The position numbers were made by a program, and so were the translations under genes. A stretch of DNA of 64,000 nt, taken from positions 558,001 through 622,000 of the forward strand of contig NC_015278.1 in assembly GCF_000193205.1 (NCBI RefSeq), read 5' to 3'. The notes beneath the pieces were generated by a model. The model saw only the letters and a list, made by a program, of their open reading frames with translations, was not told where the DNA came from and did no database searches. Each line of letters starts with the position of its first letter. Position 1 is the stretch's first letter. This document shows positions 26,999 to 35,254 of this stretch, piece by piece. This stretch comes from Aerococcus sp. Group 1. Its GTDB lineage: Bacteria > Bacillota > Bacilli > Lactobacillales > Aerococcaceae.

Positions 26999-28291
26999 CT
27001 ATTTCGTCTTCAGGGTTTTGATTTCAGGTAGGAGTAAGTTAAGAATAATACCTACCATAGCGGCGAGGGCGGTTCCAGAAAGGGTAAAGGCCCCTAATTT
27101 GAGCACTGCGCCACCAAGACCGAGAACTAACATGGCACTGGCGATGACCAGGTTACGGACTTGGTTGAAGTTTACCCGGGCTTCAATTAAGACTTTGAGG
27201 CCGTTACTTGCAATGACCCCATAGAGGAGGATAGACATGCCGCCGAGGACAGCTGCTGGAATGGTTGAAATGAGGGCGGTGAATTTACCCAAGCAACTGA
27301 GCATGATTGCCAAGAGAGCGGCATTGCGGATAACGGAAACCGAAGCCACTCGGGTGAGGCCAATAACTCCAGTATTTTCTCCGTAAGTGGTATTGGCAGG
27401 GCCACCTAGAAAGGCAGAAACCGAGGTCGCAATCCCGTCCCCCATCAAGGTCCGGTGGAGGCCAGGATTCTTGAGAAATTGGCGGCCACAAATTTCACTT
27501 AAAACCGTGTGGTCACCAATGTGTTCTGAAATAGTTACCACTGCCACTGGTAAGATGGCGACGGCTTCTGGACCAAAGTTGAGATGGTAACTGTTAAAGA
27601 ACGGGGTCTTAAAAGGTAAATAGAAATCAGGGATTTCAAACCAAGCGGCGTCAGCCACTGGACTAATATCGACTAGTCCCAGGCAGGCAGCAACAATGTA
27701 ACCACCAACTAAACCAATCAAGAAAGGAATAACCCGAATAAATCCCCGTCCATAAACATTAACAAAGGCACAGATTAGGAAGGTAATTAGGGCAGTCAAC
27801 ATTTGTTGCCAGGTCCCGTCTGGAGTGAATCCTGCGTTAGTGACAGCAGATGAGGATAGACTCAAACCGATGACAATGATCATTGGACCGATAACAATTG
27901 GAGGCAGGAGGCGGTCAATCCAGCTACTTCCTAACATCTTAACCAAAAGAGCCACTAAGACATAGATACCGCCGGCTAGCATGACCCCAGTTTGCGCTGC
28001 GGAAATATCGCCACCTAACTGTTCGATAGCGTGGGCCATAGCGCCAATGAAGGCAAAGGATGAGCCCAGATAAACAGGCACCTTATTTTGGGTGGCAAAG
28101 TGGTAAATTAAGGTACCAATCCCACTACAGAAGAGAGCAACTGATACCGGTAGACCTAAGATTAAGGGAACCAGAATGGTTGCACCGAACATAGCGAAGA
28201 CGTGTTGAAAACTTAGGAGCAGTCCCTCACCACGTGGAGGCCGATCCTCGATGTCATAATTCATTTTCATTAAATTTTCTGCTGATGTCAT
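26999..28291 (-). CDS. uraA: Uracil:proton symporter (UraA/PyrP family)
   Basis: 430 residues from ATG 28291, just downstream of GGAAGGAG; an earlier in-frame ATG (28306) would put the ribosome site inside the gene. About 12-14 helices of the NAT/NCS2 family with LGSSFAFIGAM, the HIGDHTVLSEICGR block (substrate Glu) and GGPANTTYGENTGVIG. Imports uracil for pyrimidine salvage. No pyrR-type leader was recognised. Confidence 0.92.
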   Translation of the reverse strand: MTSAENLMKMNYDIEDRPPRGEGLLLSFQHVFAMFGATILVPLILGLPVSVALFCSGIGTLIYHFATQNKVPVYLGSSFAFIGAMAHAIEQLGGDISAAQTGVMLAGGIYVLVALLVKMLGSSWIDRLLPPIVIGPMIIVIGLSLSSSAVTNAGFTPDGTWQQMLTALITFLICAFVNVYGRGFIRVIPFLIGLVGGYIVAACLGLVDISPVADAAWFEIPDFYLPFKTPFFNSYHLNFGPEAVAILPVAVVTISEHIGDHTVLSEICGRQFLKNPGLHRTLMGDGIATSVSAFLGGPANTTYGENTGVIGLTRVASVSVIRNAALLAIMLSCLGKFTALISTIPAAVLGGMSILLYGVIASNGLKVLIEARVNFNQVRNLVIASAMLVLGLGGAVLKLGAFTLSGTALAAMVGIILNLLLPEIKTLKTK

Positions 28292-28367
28292 AGTATCTCC
28301 TTCCAAAAATCACAAGGGAAATCCCCTAAGCTAAAATAAAGCGGCTAATTTAGCCCAAATCTTCGAA

Positions 28368-28396
28368 ATTATACACCAATTCCTCAGTCTTGACAA
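28368..28396 (-). promoter_or_regulatory. Promoter of the uracil permease gene
   Basis: Minus strand: TTGTCA (28396-28391), 17 bp, TATAAT (28373-28368). The leader contains the small hairpin GGCTAAATTAGCC. Confidence 0.7.
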
Positions 28397-28512
28397 GGGC
28401 TAGCTAAGGAAATCATGACTTAATGAATAAGAATAAGCATTTGTCCTCCTACCAATAATCTTGTATACTAATAAAGAATGAGAATTATTGTCTATTATTG
28501 AGGAGTGGCAAG

Positions 28513-28860
28513 ATGAAAATTGGTCAAATAATTAAAGAACAACGTGAGCTAAATAATATTTCCCAAGGACAATTGGCGAGTTATCTAAAAACCACCCAAC
28601 AAACCGTGTCTAATTGGGAAAATAATAAAAGCTATCCCAACGTGGAAAACTTAATATTATTATCATCGATTTTTGATCAACCGATGGAAGAATTGTTAAA
28701 TGAGGATATCCGGGATATTTCTGAAGCAACCGGCCGGGTAATTCCAACGCGTTTGGATGATGAGGAAGTGAAGCGCTTTAACTGGAGTCATCTCTTGCTT
28801 GGTTTTGGAGCAGGTTGCTTAGTGACCTATTTGCTCAGTCACTTAGGCCAAGAAGACTAG
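28513..28860 (+). CDS. XRE-family HTH regulator with C-terminal membrane segment
   Basis: 115 residues from ATG 28513 behind GAGGAG. HTH spans 1-60 (SQGQLASYLKTTQQTVSNWE), typical of Cro/CI regulators. A linker leads to one hydrophobic segment near 92-110 (HLLLGFGAGCLVTYLL), so the protein may be membrane-anchored. Target unknown. Confidence 0.75.
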   Translation: MKIGQIIKEQRELNNISQGQLASYLKTTQQTVSNWENNKSYPNVENLILLSSIFDQPMEELLNEDIRDISEATGRVIPTRLDDEEVKRFNWSHLLLGFGAGCLVTYLLSHLGQED

Positions 28861-29113
28861 TCCTTTTGTAGCCCTACAAGCGCTTTGATAAATTTACTTT
28901 TTAGGCCATGTCAAGAGCCTATATCTATTGGTTGGCTTTCCTGTTCCCCCTATTTTTTTGACGGGTTCACTTTGCTGGGAATTTATAAATATTTGAGATA
29001 GCTCGTCCAAAGTTTATATCTATGCATTATCTTATGATTTATGTATAATATAAATATAGGATATATGTTTATTAAAAATATTACGATGAGTTGTGTGAAA
29101 TATTTAGGAGGGG

Positions 29114-29377
29114 ATGAATATGGATACGCATAGAGAAGACCTATCCCTTGATGAAAAAAATATTGCAAGACAACAAGCAAGTATTAAGGCTTCTGATGTG
29201 TTGCTAAAAATCCGTCAAGAAAAGGGGCTATCCCAGGCTCAATTAGCGGATATTTCTGGGCGTAAGCAAAGTTATATCTCACGGGTTGAATCACGTCAAC
29301 AAAATATTAGTTTAGGTACCCTACAAGAAATCGTTAATGCTGTAGGTGGCCACCTCGTTGTCGATGTGCACTTCTAA
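29114..29377 (+). CDS. HigA-like XRE antitoxin-type protein, no toxin partner
   Basis: 87 residues with an HTH near 35-72 (LSQAQLADISGRKQSYISRVE) and the ending GGHLVVDVHF, as in HigA antitoxins. AGGAGGGG precedes the ATG. No RelE/HigB-like frame is found in the 250 bp on either side, so it is an orphan or a stand-alone regulator. A -10 box TATAAT with an extended TG lies near 29045. Confidence 0.7.
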   Translation: MNMDTHREDLSLDEKNIARQQASIKASDVLLKIRQEKGLSQAQLADISGRKQSYISRVESRQQNISLGTLQEIVNAVGGHLVVDVHF

Positions 29378-29419
29378 ATCTGATATCAAAGACGGAATAG
29401 CTAGGTGCGTAAGACCTTG

Positions 29420-29465
29420 AAACAACAAATAACTAGAATCTAATCTAGGGATTTGTTGTTTTTTA
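29420..29465 (+). terminator. Rho-independent terminator
   Basis: AACAACAAAT and ATTTGTTGTT pair and are followed by T6. Confidence 0.75.
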
Positions 29466-29744
29466 ATACTTTAAAATGATACGCTTGCTAGTTAGCTATT
29501 TAAAGACCACTATGTAAAGGCAGAAGGAATGCTCAAAGAGAACTAGGCAAACAAGGGGGGGTTGTAAAATCAGGGTAAAGTTTAGGTAAAAAGGCGGATG
29601 TAAGCGTTTAAAAGGAAGTTTTGTAAATTCCTGGTAAAAAATGGATTAGCTTTAAGTAAAGATAGTCTTTACTGGAAGAATATATGCTATCTTAAAAATG
29701 GTTTCTCAATAACTGAGAACTAATACAATGAAGGAGTACCAGAA
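29466..29744 (+). promoter_or_regulatory. Promoter region of the ComK-like gene
   Basis: No gene. It contains several GTAAA words at roughly 12-bp steps (29575-29650), a cre-like word TGTAAGCGTTTAAA (29599-29612) and AAAA-N5-TTTT (29610-29622), the AT-box form bound by B. subtilis ComK. In AT-rich DNA a single AT-box is expected by chance, so this is only suggestive. Confidence 0.35.
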
Positions 29745-30602
29745 ATGTTGGAAAACATGTCGCTAACGTCTTGCCATATGTCCCCGTCTCAAGTGGGAGA
29801 AGATCCTGCTGCTGTAAATACCAGTGAGGCCCAATCACTAGAGTCACTAGCTAAGTCGCCCCTAGCTAATGAGGCCCCAGAAGCAACTCGGTCATCTGAC
29901 AATTCTTCCCTTATTTCAAATAAGGATAGTGACCATTGCCAGCACTATGCCTTGAATTTACCGCATAAGTACCTGTCTTTAGTGGAGGCTGACGACCTAA
30001 TTAGAGCCTATCGGATAGCTGAGGAAGTTCCGCGGAGTATCGGGCATTTTCGTGAGGATACCCTAATGGTTTTAGAAGTCAAAGGCCGTTTGCTAAAAAA
30101 TCACACAGATAAAGCCTATTTAAAGGGGGCTTTGATCTTAACCAGTGAGGGGTTCTTGTACCGGAGTCGGTGTACTTTGGACCAATTATTAAAATCAACC
30201 CTAAAAACGCAAATGACTGATCGACTGGTTCAAGAGCCAGTGGACCTGGGAAATACTTGGCTTAGGCCCTTCTTTCTGGGAAAGCACTTATTGATGCCTC
30301 TGCGCTATCGTAACCAAAATTTTCACGGCTACTTAAACCTCAACTTGGTGAAATACTTTCACTTCTTTCCAGTAGGGGGCCGACCGGTGACCATTGAAAC
30401 GGTTGCATCGACTTCCTTAGTTTTACCGGTTAAAAATGTACAAATCAAAGCCCAACTTGAATTTGCCTACCACTTGTGGCAGAGTTATTATCTAGACCTC
30501 TTATCGAATCCTTTAATTGAAGATCCGATAGAGAAAATGCAGTCTTATTTATTTTTTAAAGAATATTATCAAGAACAGCAAAGTGAAAAAAGTCTGATCT
30601 AG
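29745..30602 (+). CDS. Possible divergent ComK-family competence regulator
   Basis: 285 residues. Residues 1-65 are Ser/Glu-rich and probably disordered. The rest resembles ComK in layout: a small beta-rich N-part, then HLLMPLRYRNQNFHGYLNLN (ComK: a hydrophobic 'FP' strand followed by a tryptophan/His-rich strand), then GRPVTIETVASTSLVLPV and a C-terminal helix QAQLEFAYHLW-like that in ComK contacts DNA. No membrane helix or signal. The similarity is by eye and low. It lies just before recX, but 50 bp apart. If not ComK, it is an unknown protein. Confidence 0.45.
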   Translation: MLENMSLTSCHMSPSQVGEDPAAVNTSEAQSLESLAKSPLANEAPEATRSSDNSSLISNKDSDHCQHYALNLPHKYLSLVEADDLIRAYRIAEEVPRSIGHFREDTLMVLEVKGRLLKNHTDKAYLKGALILTSEGFLYRSRCTLDQLLKSTLKTQMTDRLVQEPVDLGNTWLRPFFLGKHLLMPLRYRNQNFHGYLNLNLVKYFHFFPVGGRPVTIETVASTSLVLPVKNVQIKAQLEFAYHLWQSYYLDLLSNPLIEDPIEKMQSYLFFKEYYQEQQSEKSLI

Positions 30603-30651
30603 AATAATTATTGAAATCTAGCTCAGACTAAGCGTATGGAATGGTGGAAAC

Positions 30652-31668
30652 ATGCTAGAAGATAATCAGCCAGTAAAATTAAGTGAGATCAGTCCGGAGA
30701 AAAAGTCCCGCTCAAAAAGAGTCAGAGCCTTAACCGATGAAAGTGACCAGCTGACCAGGCCAAAAAGAAAGACTAAAAAAAGCGGTTATCGTCCTAGGAA
30801 ACCAGCCACTTCCTCTGACCCAGAAGGCTTAGACCAAGACCAGGAGAGGGTTTTATCAGGCAAGATCACCATGATTGAAGCCCAAAGGCGCCATAAGAAA
30901 CGTTATAATGTCTACCTTGACGGTGACTTTGCTTTTGGGATTAGTGAAGATACCCTAGTTCGTTATGCCCTGTCTAAGGGGCAGTACTTAAGCCAAGAGA
31001 AAAGCAAAAATATCCTGGCCAGCGAACACGATAACCGGGCCTATCAGATTGCTTTAAACTATTTAAGCCATAGTTTACGGTCAAAAAAGCAAGTTAGCCA
31101 ACGTTTAGCTAAGGAAGACTATTCCCAAGCGACTATTGATAAGGTCATGGGGAAATTGAAAGACTTATCCCTAGTCAATGACCTCTATTATGGCCAATCC
31201 TATACTCGAACGGCAAAAACCATCAATCGAAAAGGCCCCAAGGTGATTGCTATGGAACTGAAGGAAAAGGGCCTTAGTGAAGACACCATTGACCAAGCTT
31301 TGTTGGAGTATAGTGAGGCTGATCAAATGGAAAATGCTCAACACTTGGCTAAAAAGAAGTTGCCTAGCTTACTTAGAAAGAATTCCAACCTAAAGGCAGT
31401 GGAGAAATTGCAGCAATTTCTCTATAAGAAGGGCTACAATAATGACTTAATTAGCCAAGTTTTATCCCAACTAAAAGAGTCTGACCTGCTCGACCGTGAT
31501 GAGGGTGCGGCTTTAAATAAGTATTTTAAACGCTATTGGAAGAAGTACCAGAATTTGGATGAGAAAGAACGACGTTTCAAAGTAAAAACCATGCTTTTTG
31601 GCCGTGGCTTTAAGAGTGAAGCCATCGATGCGGCTATAAGGCAAGCAGAGGAAGAAGGAGAACTGTGA
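30652..31668 (+). CDS. recX: RecX regulator of RecA
   Basis: 338 residues, longer than usual because of a basic, Lys/Arg-rich N-terminal extension (1-70). From about 75 onward it shows the RecX three-helix repeats (NYLSHSLRSKKQVSQRL, KGPKVIAMELKEKG, RFKVKTMLFGRGF). RecX limits RecA filament growth. The TGA overlaps the GTG of mutY (GTGA), so recX and mutY form a repair operon. Confidence 0.88.
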   Translation: MLEDNQPVKLSEISPEKKSRSKRVRALTDESDQLTRPKRKTKKSGYRPRKPATSSDPEGLDQDQERVLSGKITMIEAQRRHKKRYNVYLDGDFAFGISEDTLVRYALSKGQYLSQEKSKNILASEHDNRAYQIALNYLSHSLRSKKQVSQRLAKEDYSQATIDKVMGKLKDLSLVNDLYYGQSYTRTAKTINRKGPKVIAMELKEKGLSEDTIDQALLEYSEADQMENAQHLAKKKLPSLLRKNSNLKAVEKLQQFLYKKGYNNDLISQVLSQLKESDLLDRDEGAALNKYFKRYWKKYQNLDEKERRFKVKTMLFGRGFKSEAIDAAIRQAEEEGEL

Positions 31669-32879
31669 GCGGAAGTAATCAAGATTTTTCCCCTAAGGAT
31701 TGGATCGGACAATCAGCCATTGTTGATTTAGGACCGACCATTGCGGGAGTTGAACTCTGGGGCGAACAAACCAACCAGGCTTTTCGTAAGACCTTGTTTG
31801 ATTGGTACGACAAGGAAGGGCGTCACTTACCCTGGCGAGAAAGTAAGGACCCTTACCGGATCTGGATATCAGAGATTATGTTGCAGCAAACCCAAGTTAA
31901 TACCGTCATTCCTTACTACCAACGCTTCTTGCAAGCTTTCCCCACGGTTGAGGACCTGGCAGCGGCAGAAGAAGACGACTTACTCAAACTTTGGGCCGGT
32001 TTAGGTTATTACTCCAGGGCGAAAAACCTCCACAAAGCTGCCCAGGAGATTGTCAATGATTATGGTGGTCAATTTCCCCAAACCGCCAAAGAGCTAAAGC
32101 AGCTCTCGGGGATCGGTCCCTACACTGCGGGCGCCATTGCTTCTATTGCATTTGGCCAGGCCGTACCCGCCATTGATGGAAATGCCATGCGAGTTTTCAG
32201 CCGCCTCTTTACCATTAACGCTGATATTAGCCGGCAAAAGAACCACGCTATCTTCCGTGAAGTAGTGGCTTATGTGATGGGCGATGAACGGCCGGGGGAC
32301 TTTAACCAGGCACTAATGGACTTGGGGAGTAGTTACGAAACCGCTAAGAAGCCCTTGAGTGATATTAGTCCCATCAAAGACTTTAACCTAGCTACCCTGA
32401 CCGGAACCGAGTTGGATTATCCGGTGAAATTATCCAAAACTAAATCCAAAACCCTTCACTACCAAGCACTCTTGCTGGAGAATAGTCAAGGTCAGTATCT
32501 GATTGAAAAGCGTCCCAGCCAGGGTCTCTTGGCTAATTTGTGGACGGTTCCGCTTTTTGAAGTAGCTAACCAAGAAGAAAGTGACCAGCAAGGGGGAGAA
32601 GAGCGCCAGCCTTACCAAAACCTGGTTGCTGAAGCAGAGGCAGTTTATGATCTTAGACCAGTCGTAATGAAAAAATCCATCGGCCATGTCCGCCATGTCT
32701 TTTCTCACCGACTTTGGGAGATTGACCTCTACTATGCTAAATTATCTCCCACAGCCGAAAAAGGCTGGCAAGACCAAGAAGATAATGATTGGGTTTTCTT
32801 GCATGACCTTAATCGTCATGCCTATCCTACCGTACAAATGAAGATTTGGCAGGCCTTAAAAGATTATCTTGATCTATGA
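31665..32879 (+). CDS. mutY: A/G-specific adenine glycosylase MutY lacking the Fe-S cluster
   Basis: 404 residues, GTG start behind AAGGAG. Helix-hairpin-helix glycosylase core: WISEIMLQQTQV (catalytic Glu), LSGIGPYTAGAI and AVPAIDGNAMR (catalytic Asp). After MDLGSSYE, where MutY normally has four Cys holding a 4Fe-4S cluster, there is none; the whole protein contains no cysteine. The C-terminal NUDT-like 8-oxoG-recognition domain is present, with the FSH loop in HVFSHRLWEI. It removes A mispaired with 8-oxoguanine. Confidence 0.9.
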   Translation: MSGSNQDFSPKDWIGQSAIVDLGPTIAGVELWGEQTNQAFRKTLFDWYDKEGRHLPWRESKDPYRIWISEIMLQQTQVNTVIPYYQRFLQAFPTVEDLAAAEEDDLLKLWAGLGYYSRAKNLHKAAQEIVNDYGGQFPQTAKELKQLSGIGPYTAGAIASIAFGQAVPAIDGNAMRVFSRLFTINADISRQKNHAIFREVVAYVMGDERPGDFNQALMDLGSSYETAKKPLSDISPIKDFNLATLTGTELDYPVKLSKTKSKTLHYQALLLENSQGQYLIEKRPSQGLLANLWTVPLFEVANQEESDQQGGEERQPYQNLVAEAEAVYDLRPVVMKKSIGHVRHVFSHRLWEIDLYYAKLSPTAEKGWQDQEDNDWVFLHDLNRHAYPTVQMKIWQALKDYLDL

Positions 32880-32986
32880 GAGTGTGACGGGTGCGCCAAG
32901 GATCGATAGAGCTACGCATATTATATCTGTACCTTGCTTTGCTTCCTACAGCTATAGCAAGTGGAGAAAACTGGGATAAACTCAGC
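32880..32986 (+). repeat. Dispersed intergenic repeat, copy 3
   Basis: Starts GAGTGTGAC immediately after the mutY TGA, then AGCTACGCATATTATATCTG, ACAGCTATAGCAAGTGGAG and GGGATAAACTCAGC. Same order, strand logic and position relative to a stop codon as copies 1 and 2. Confidence 0.75.
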
Positions 32987-33000
32987 TTAGTTAAGTCGCA

Positions 33001-33046
33001 TGATAAAAAAACGTCGACCACTCCATGGTATCGACGTTTTTTATCA
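33001..33046. terminator. Bidirectional terminator
   Basis: TGATAAAAAAACGTCGA and TCGACGTTTTTTATCA form a long stem with one bulged base. Confidence 0.8.
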
Positions 33047-33116
33047 AGACTTTAATCACTTGAAAAGGTATAGCGTATGACGCTATCTGCTTAATCATCA
33101 CAGTCTGATGATCTTA

Positions 33117-33704
33117 TTACGACTGAATCCGCTTTTTCTTCTTATATTTGTAGCTTTTCTTCCGTCGCTTACGACGTTGGGTCAGCTGACAGTAGCGTTC
33201 GTACCAGAGATCGACATAAGGTTTAGAAAAGGGACCTTTTTCTTCCTCGATCCAGCGTACTAACTCTTTGAGATGGCTTTTAATGATTATATCTAATTCT
33301 TTAGAATAATGCATTTCATGACCATGCTCTAAATACTCGTCAATATCTAACAGGCGTTTTTCCCCATCAGGGAAAATTTTAATATCTAAATCATAGTCGA
33401 TATACTTTAAAGCTTCTTCATCAATCACATAAGGAGAAGCTAGGTTACTATAATATGAGACACCGTTCTGCCTTAACATGGTGACAATATTGAACCAATA
33501 TTTTTTATGAAAATAGAGTAAAGCGGGTTCACGTGTCACCCAACGGCGTCCATCAGATTCGGTAACGAGGGTGTGGTCGTTACAAGCAATAATACTTTGT
33601 TCGCTTGTTTTTAGGACCAAACAGTCGCGCCATGTTCGATGGAGTGAGCCGTCATGTTTATAACTTTTGACTGTGATGAATTCTCCTTCTTTTGGATGAT
33701 ACAT
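33117..33704 (-). CDS. Nucleoside tri-/diphosphatase, DUF402 family (Ntdp/YgaC-like)
   Basis: Start taken as ATG 33704 ([12 protein letters not shown]), since Ntdp proteins begin at this block; a GTG at 33725 adds seven residues without a ribosome site. About 195 residues. [12 protein letters not shown] and the acidic cluster [15 protein letters not shown] form the metal-binding barrel. Hydrolyses nucleoside tri- and diphosphates. The C-terminus is strongly basic ([15 protein letters not shown]). Confidence 0.83.
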   Translation of the reverse strand: MYHPKEGEFITVKSYKHDGSLHRTWRDCLVLKTSEQSIIACNDHTLVTESDGRRWVTREPALLYFHKKYWFNIVTMLRQNGVSYYSNLASPYVIDEEALKYIDYDLDIKIFPDGEKRLLDIDEYLEHGHEMHYSKELDIIIKSHLKELVRWIEEEKGPFSKPYVDLWYERYCQLTQRRKRRKKSYKYKKKKRIQS

Positions 33705-33853
33705 CACATGACCTACTTTCTTCACTTGGAAAGACCAAAGTCAAAAATAGTATAACATAGCTTAAGGAATAGTGTATAGGTAAAATATTTTTTCTCGTTT
33801 TTGGAGCAGTCTCATGTTACAATCTTTTAAGAAGAAGGAGAGGAGCAAGTTAG

Positions 33854-35068
33854 ATGAACACATCTAGAGATCAACAGCGTAAGATAGCTATTATTGCGAC
33901 AATAATTACTGTCCTCTTAGTGGCTGCTTTTTACCTGATTGGTAAGCAAAGACAAACAGGGCAAAATAATGTCGCCTATGAGTCAAAGAGCCAAGCAAGT
34001 AGCCAGGTAGAAAGTCAAGCGCCAAAAACCAGTGATCACGGTCAGGCAGCTAAACGTTTTGAAGATAAGCGTCAAGAAGCGACTCTTAGCGATTATTTAG
34101 CCTATATTAACCAAGCAGGAACCCAAGCCAAAGTGGCTACGGTTAAGGTTCAAGGAGAAAGTGACCAATGGCTAAGCGAGCTCATCAAGTCGAAAGGCCA
34201 AGCAGCAGACTTGGGTTTAAACGTTCAAGCTTATGATTTTACAGGCCACAGTAGCCAGTCCTTATTAACGAGTGACCTGGTTGACCAGGTGGCTAAGGAA
34301 AAACCACATTTATTAATCCTTCCCATGACCAGTGAAGTAGATTTTGCCCAAGGGAGAAGCCTTGAAGATACCTTAGTTAATTTGAAACAAGTCTACGGTC
34401 ATCTACGGATAGCTTCCCCAGAAACTAATATCGTTTTCCTGGCTTTACCCTCTTATAGTGAAGCGGCTAATGGCCAGGGCACATACGGCAGCTTTTTAGT
34501 CCGCTTGACCCAAGCCCTAGAAGAGTCGCATATAAATATCATGGACCTCAATAAGGCTTTCGAGGCGAAGAACTTTGACTCTGAGAAGATCTATGACCAA
34601 GAGTCAGGCCTATTCAATGACCAAGGCTTTAAAGCCTTAGCTGATCTCTTTGGTCAAGCTATGCAGGAAGAACACTTTGACTTAAGTCACGGCTTCCAAG
34701 GCAAAAATGATGACAAGGCTGCCTTAGAAGAATCCATGGCTAAGGAAAGTCAAAGTATTAGAGATAAGAAGAAGGCGGAGGCTCAGGAAGCCCAAGCGGC
34801 CCAAGCGGAAGCTGAAGCAGCGGCTGCTCGTCAAAGTCAAGCTGCTGAGTCACAAAGACAAGAAGAGGCTAAGCAAAGAGAAGCGGCTCAAGCGGAAGCG
34901 GACCGTCAAGCTCAAGCAGCCCAAAGACAACAACAGCAACAGCAGTCCCAAGTGGCCCCTAACCAACAACCAGCCAATGGGCAAGGACAGGCCCCAGCTC
35001 CTCAAGCGCCAGCTGCTGGGAATAATAATCCCGCCCCGGCAAACCCTTATGGTGGACAGGGACAATAG
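33854..35068 (+). CDS. Membrane-anchored SGNH-like protein with Gln/Ala-rich tail
   Basis: 404 residues. One N-terminal membrane helix (11-29), a Ser/Gln linker, then about 90-270 with an SGNH/GDSL-hydrolase-like pattern (PHLLILPMTSEVDF, NIVFLALPS, GFKALADL). The nucleophile block GDS and the C-terminal DxxH are not evident, so it may be a catalytically dead relative. From 285 on, a coiled coil rich in Ala, Gln and Glu leads to a Pro/Gln tail. Extracellular by topology. Unknown role. Confidence 0.55.
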   Translation: MNTSRDQQRKIAIIATIITVLLVAAFYLIGKQRQTGQNNVAYESKSQASSQVESQAPKTSDHGQAAKRFEDKRQEATLSDYLAYINQAGTQAKVATVKVQGESDQWLSELIKSKGQAADLGLNVQAYDFTGHSSQSLLTSDLVDQVAKEKPHLLILPMTSEVDFAQGRSLEDTLVNLKQVYGHLRIASPETNIVFLALPSYSEAANGQGTYGSFLVRLTQALEESHINIMDLNKAFEAKNFDSEKIYDQESGLFNDQGFKALADLFGQAMQEEHFDLSHGFQGKNDDKAALEESMAKESQSIRDKKKAEAQEAQAAQAEAEAAAARQSQAAESQRQEEAKQREAAQAEADRQAQAAQRQQQQQQSQVAPNQQPANGQGQAPAPQAPAAGNNNPAPANPYGGQGQ

Positions 35069-35110
35069 TTTAATCCTTGTATCAGTCGTTTTGAACGTGG
35101 TTTTAACATT

Positions 35111-35157
35111 AACAGTCAGCTCTAGCTAGCAATTAGTTGAGAGCTGACTGTTTTTTT
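35111..35157 (+). terminator. Rho-independent terminator
   Basis: AACAGTCAGCTCT and AGAGCTGACTGTT pair exactly, followed by further T. Confidence 0.88.
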
Positions 35158-35254
35158 ATGGCTTGTTTCAATAGCCAAGATAGCTAAATGCGCTCATCCT
35201 GGTTATAATGAAGGAGAAGATGAGTGAGTAAGAAGCATACGAAGAGGTTATTAA

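Noticed and set aside
28983..29180. Possible hydrophobic small protein opposite the HigA-like gene, a candidate type I toxin
   Set aside because: It overlaps the promoter and start of the HigA-like gene on the other strand, has no ribosome site and is hydrophobic only because the DNA is AT-rich.
34850..35065. Minus-strand leucine-rich frame opposite the Gln/Ala tail
   Set aside because: A mirror of the low-complexity coding sequence; no start signals.
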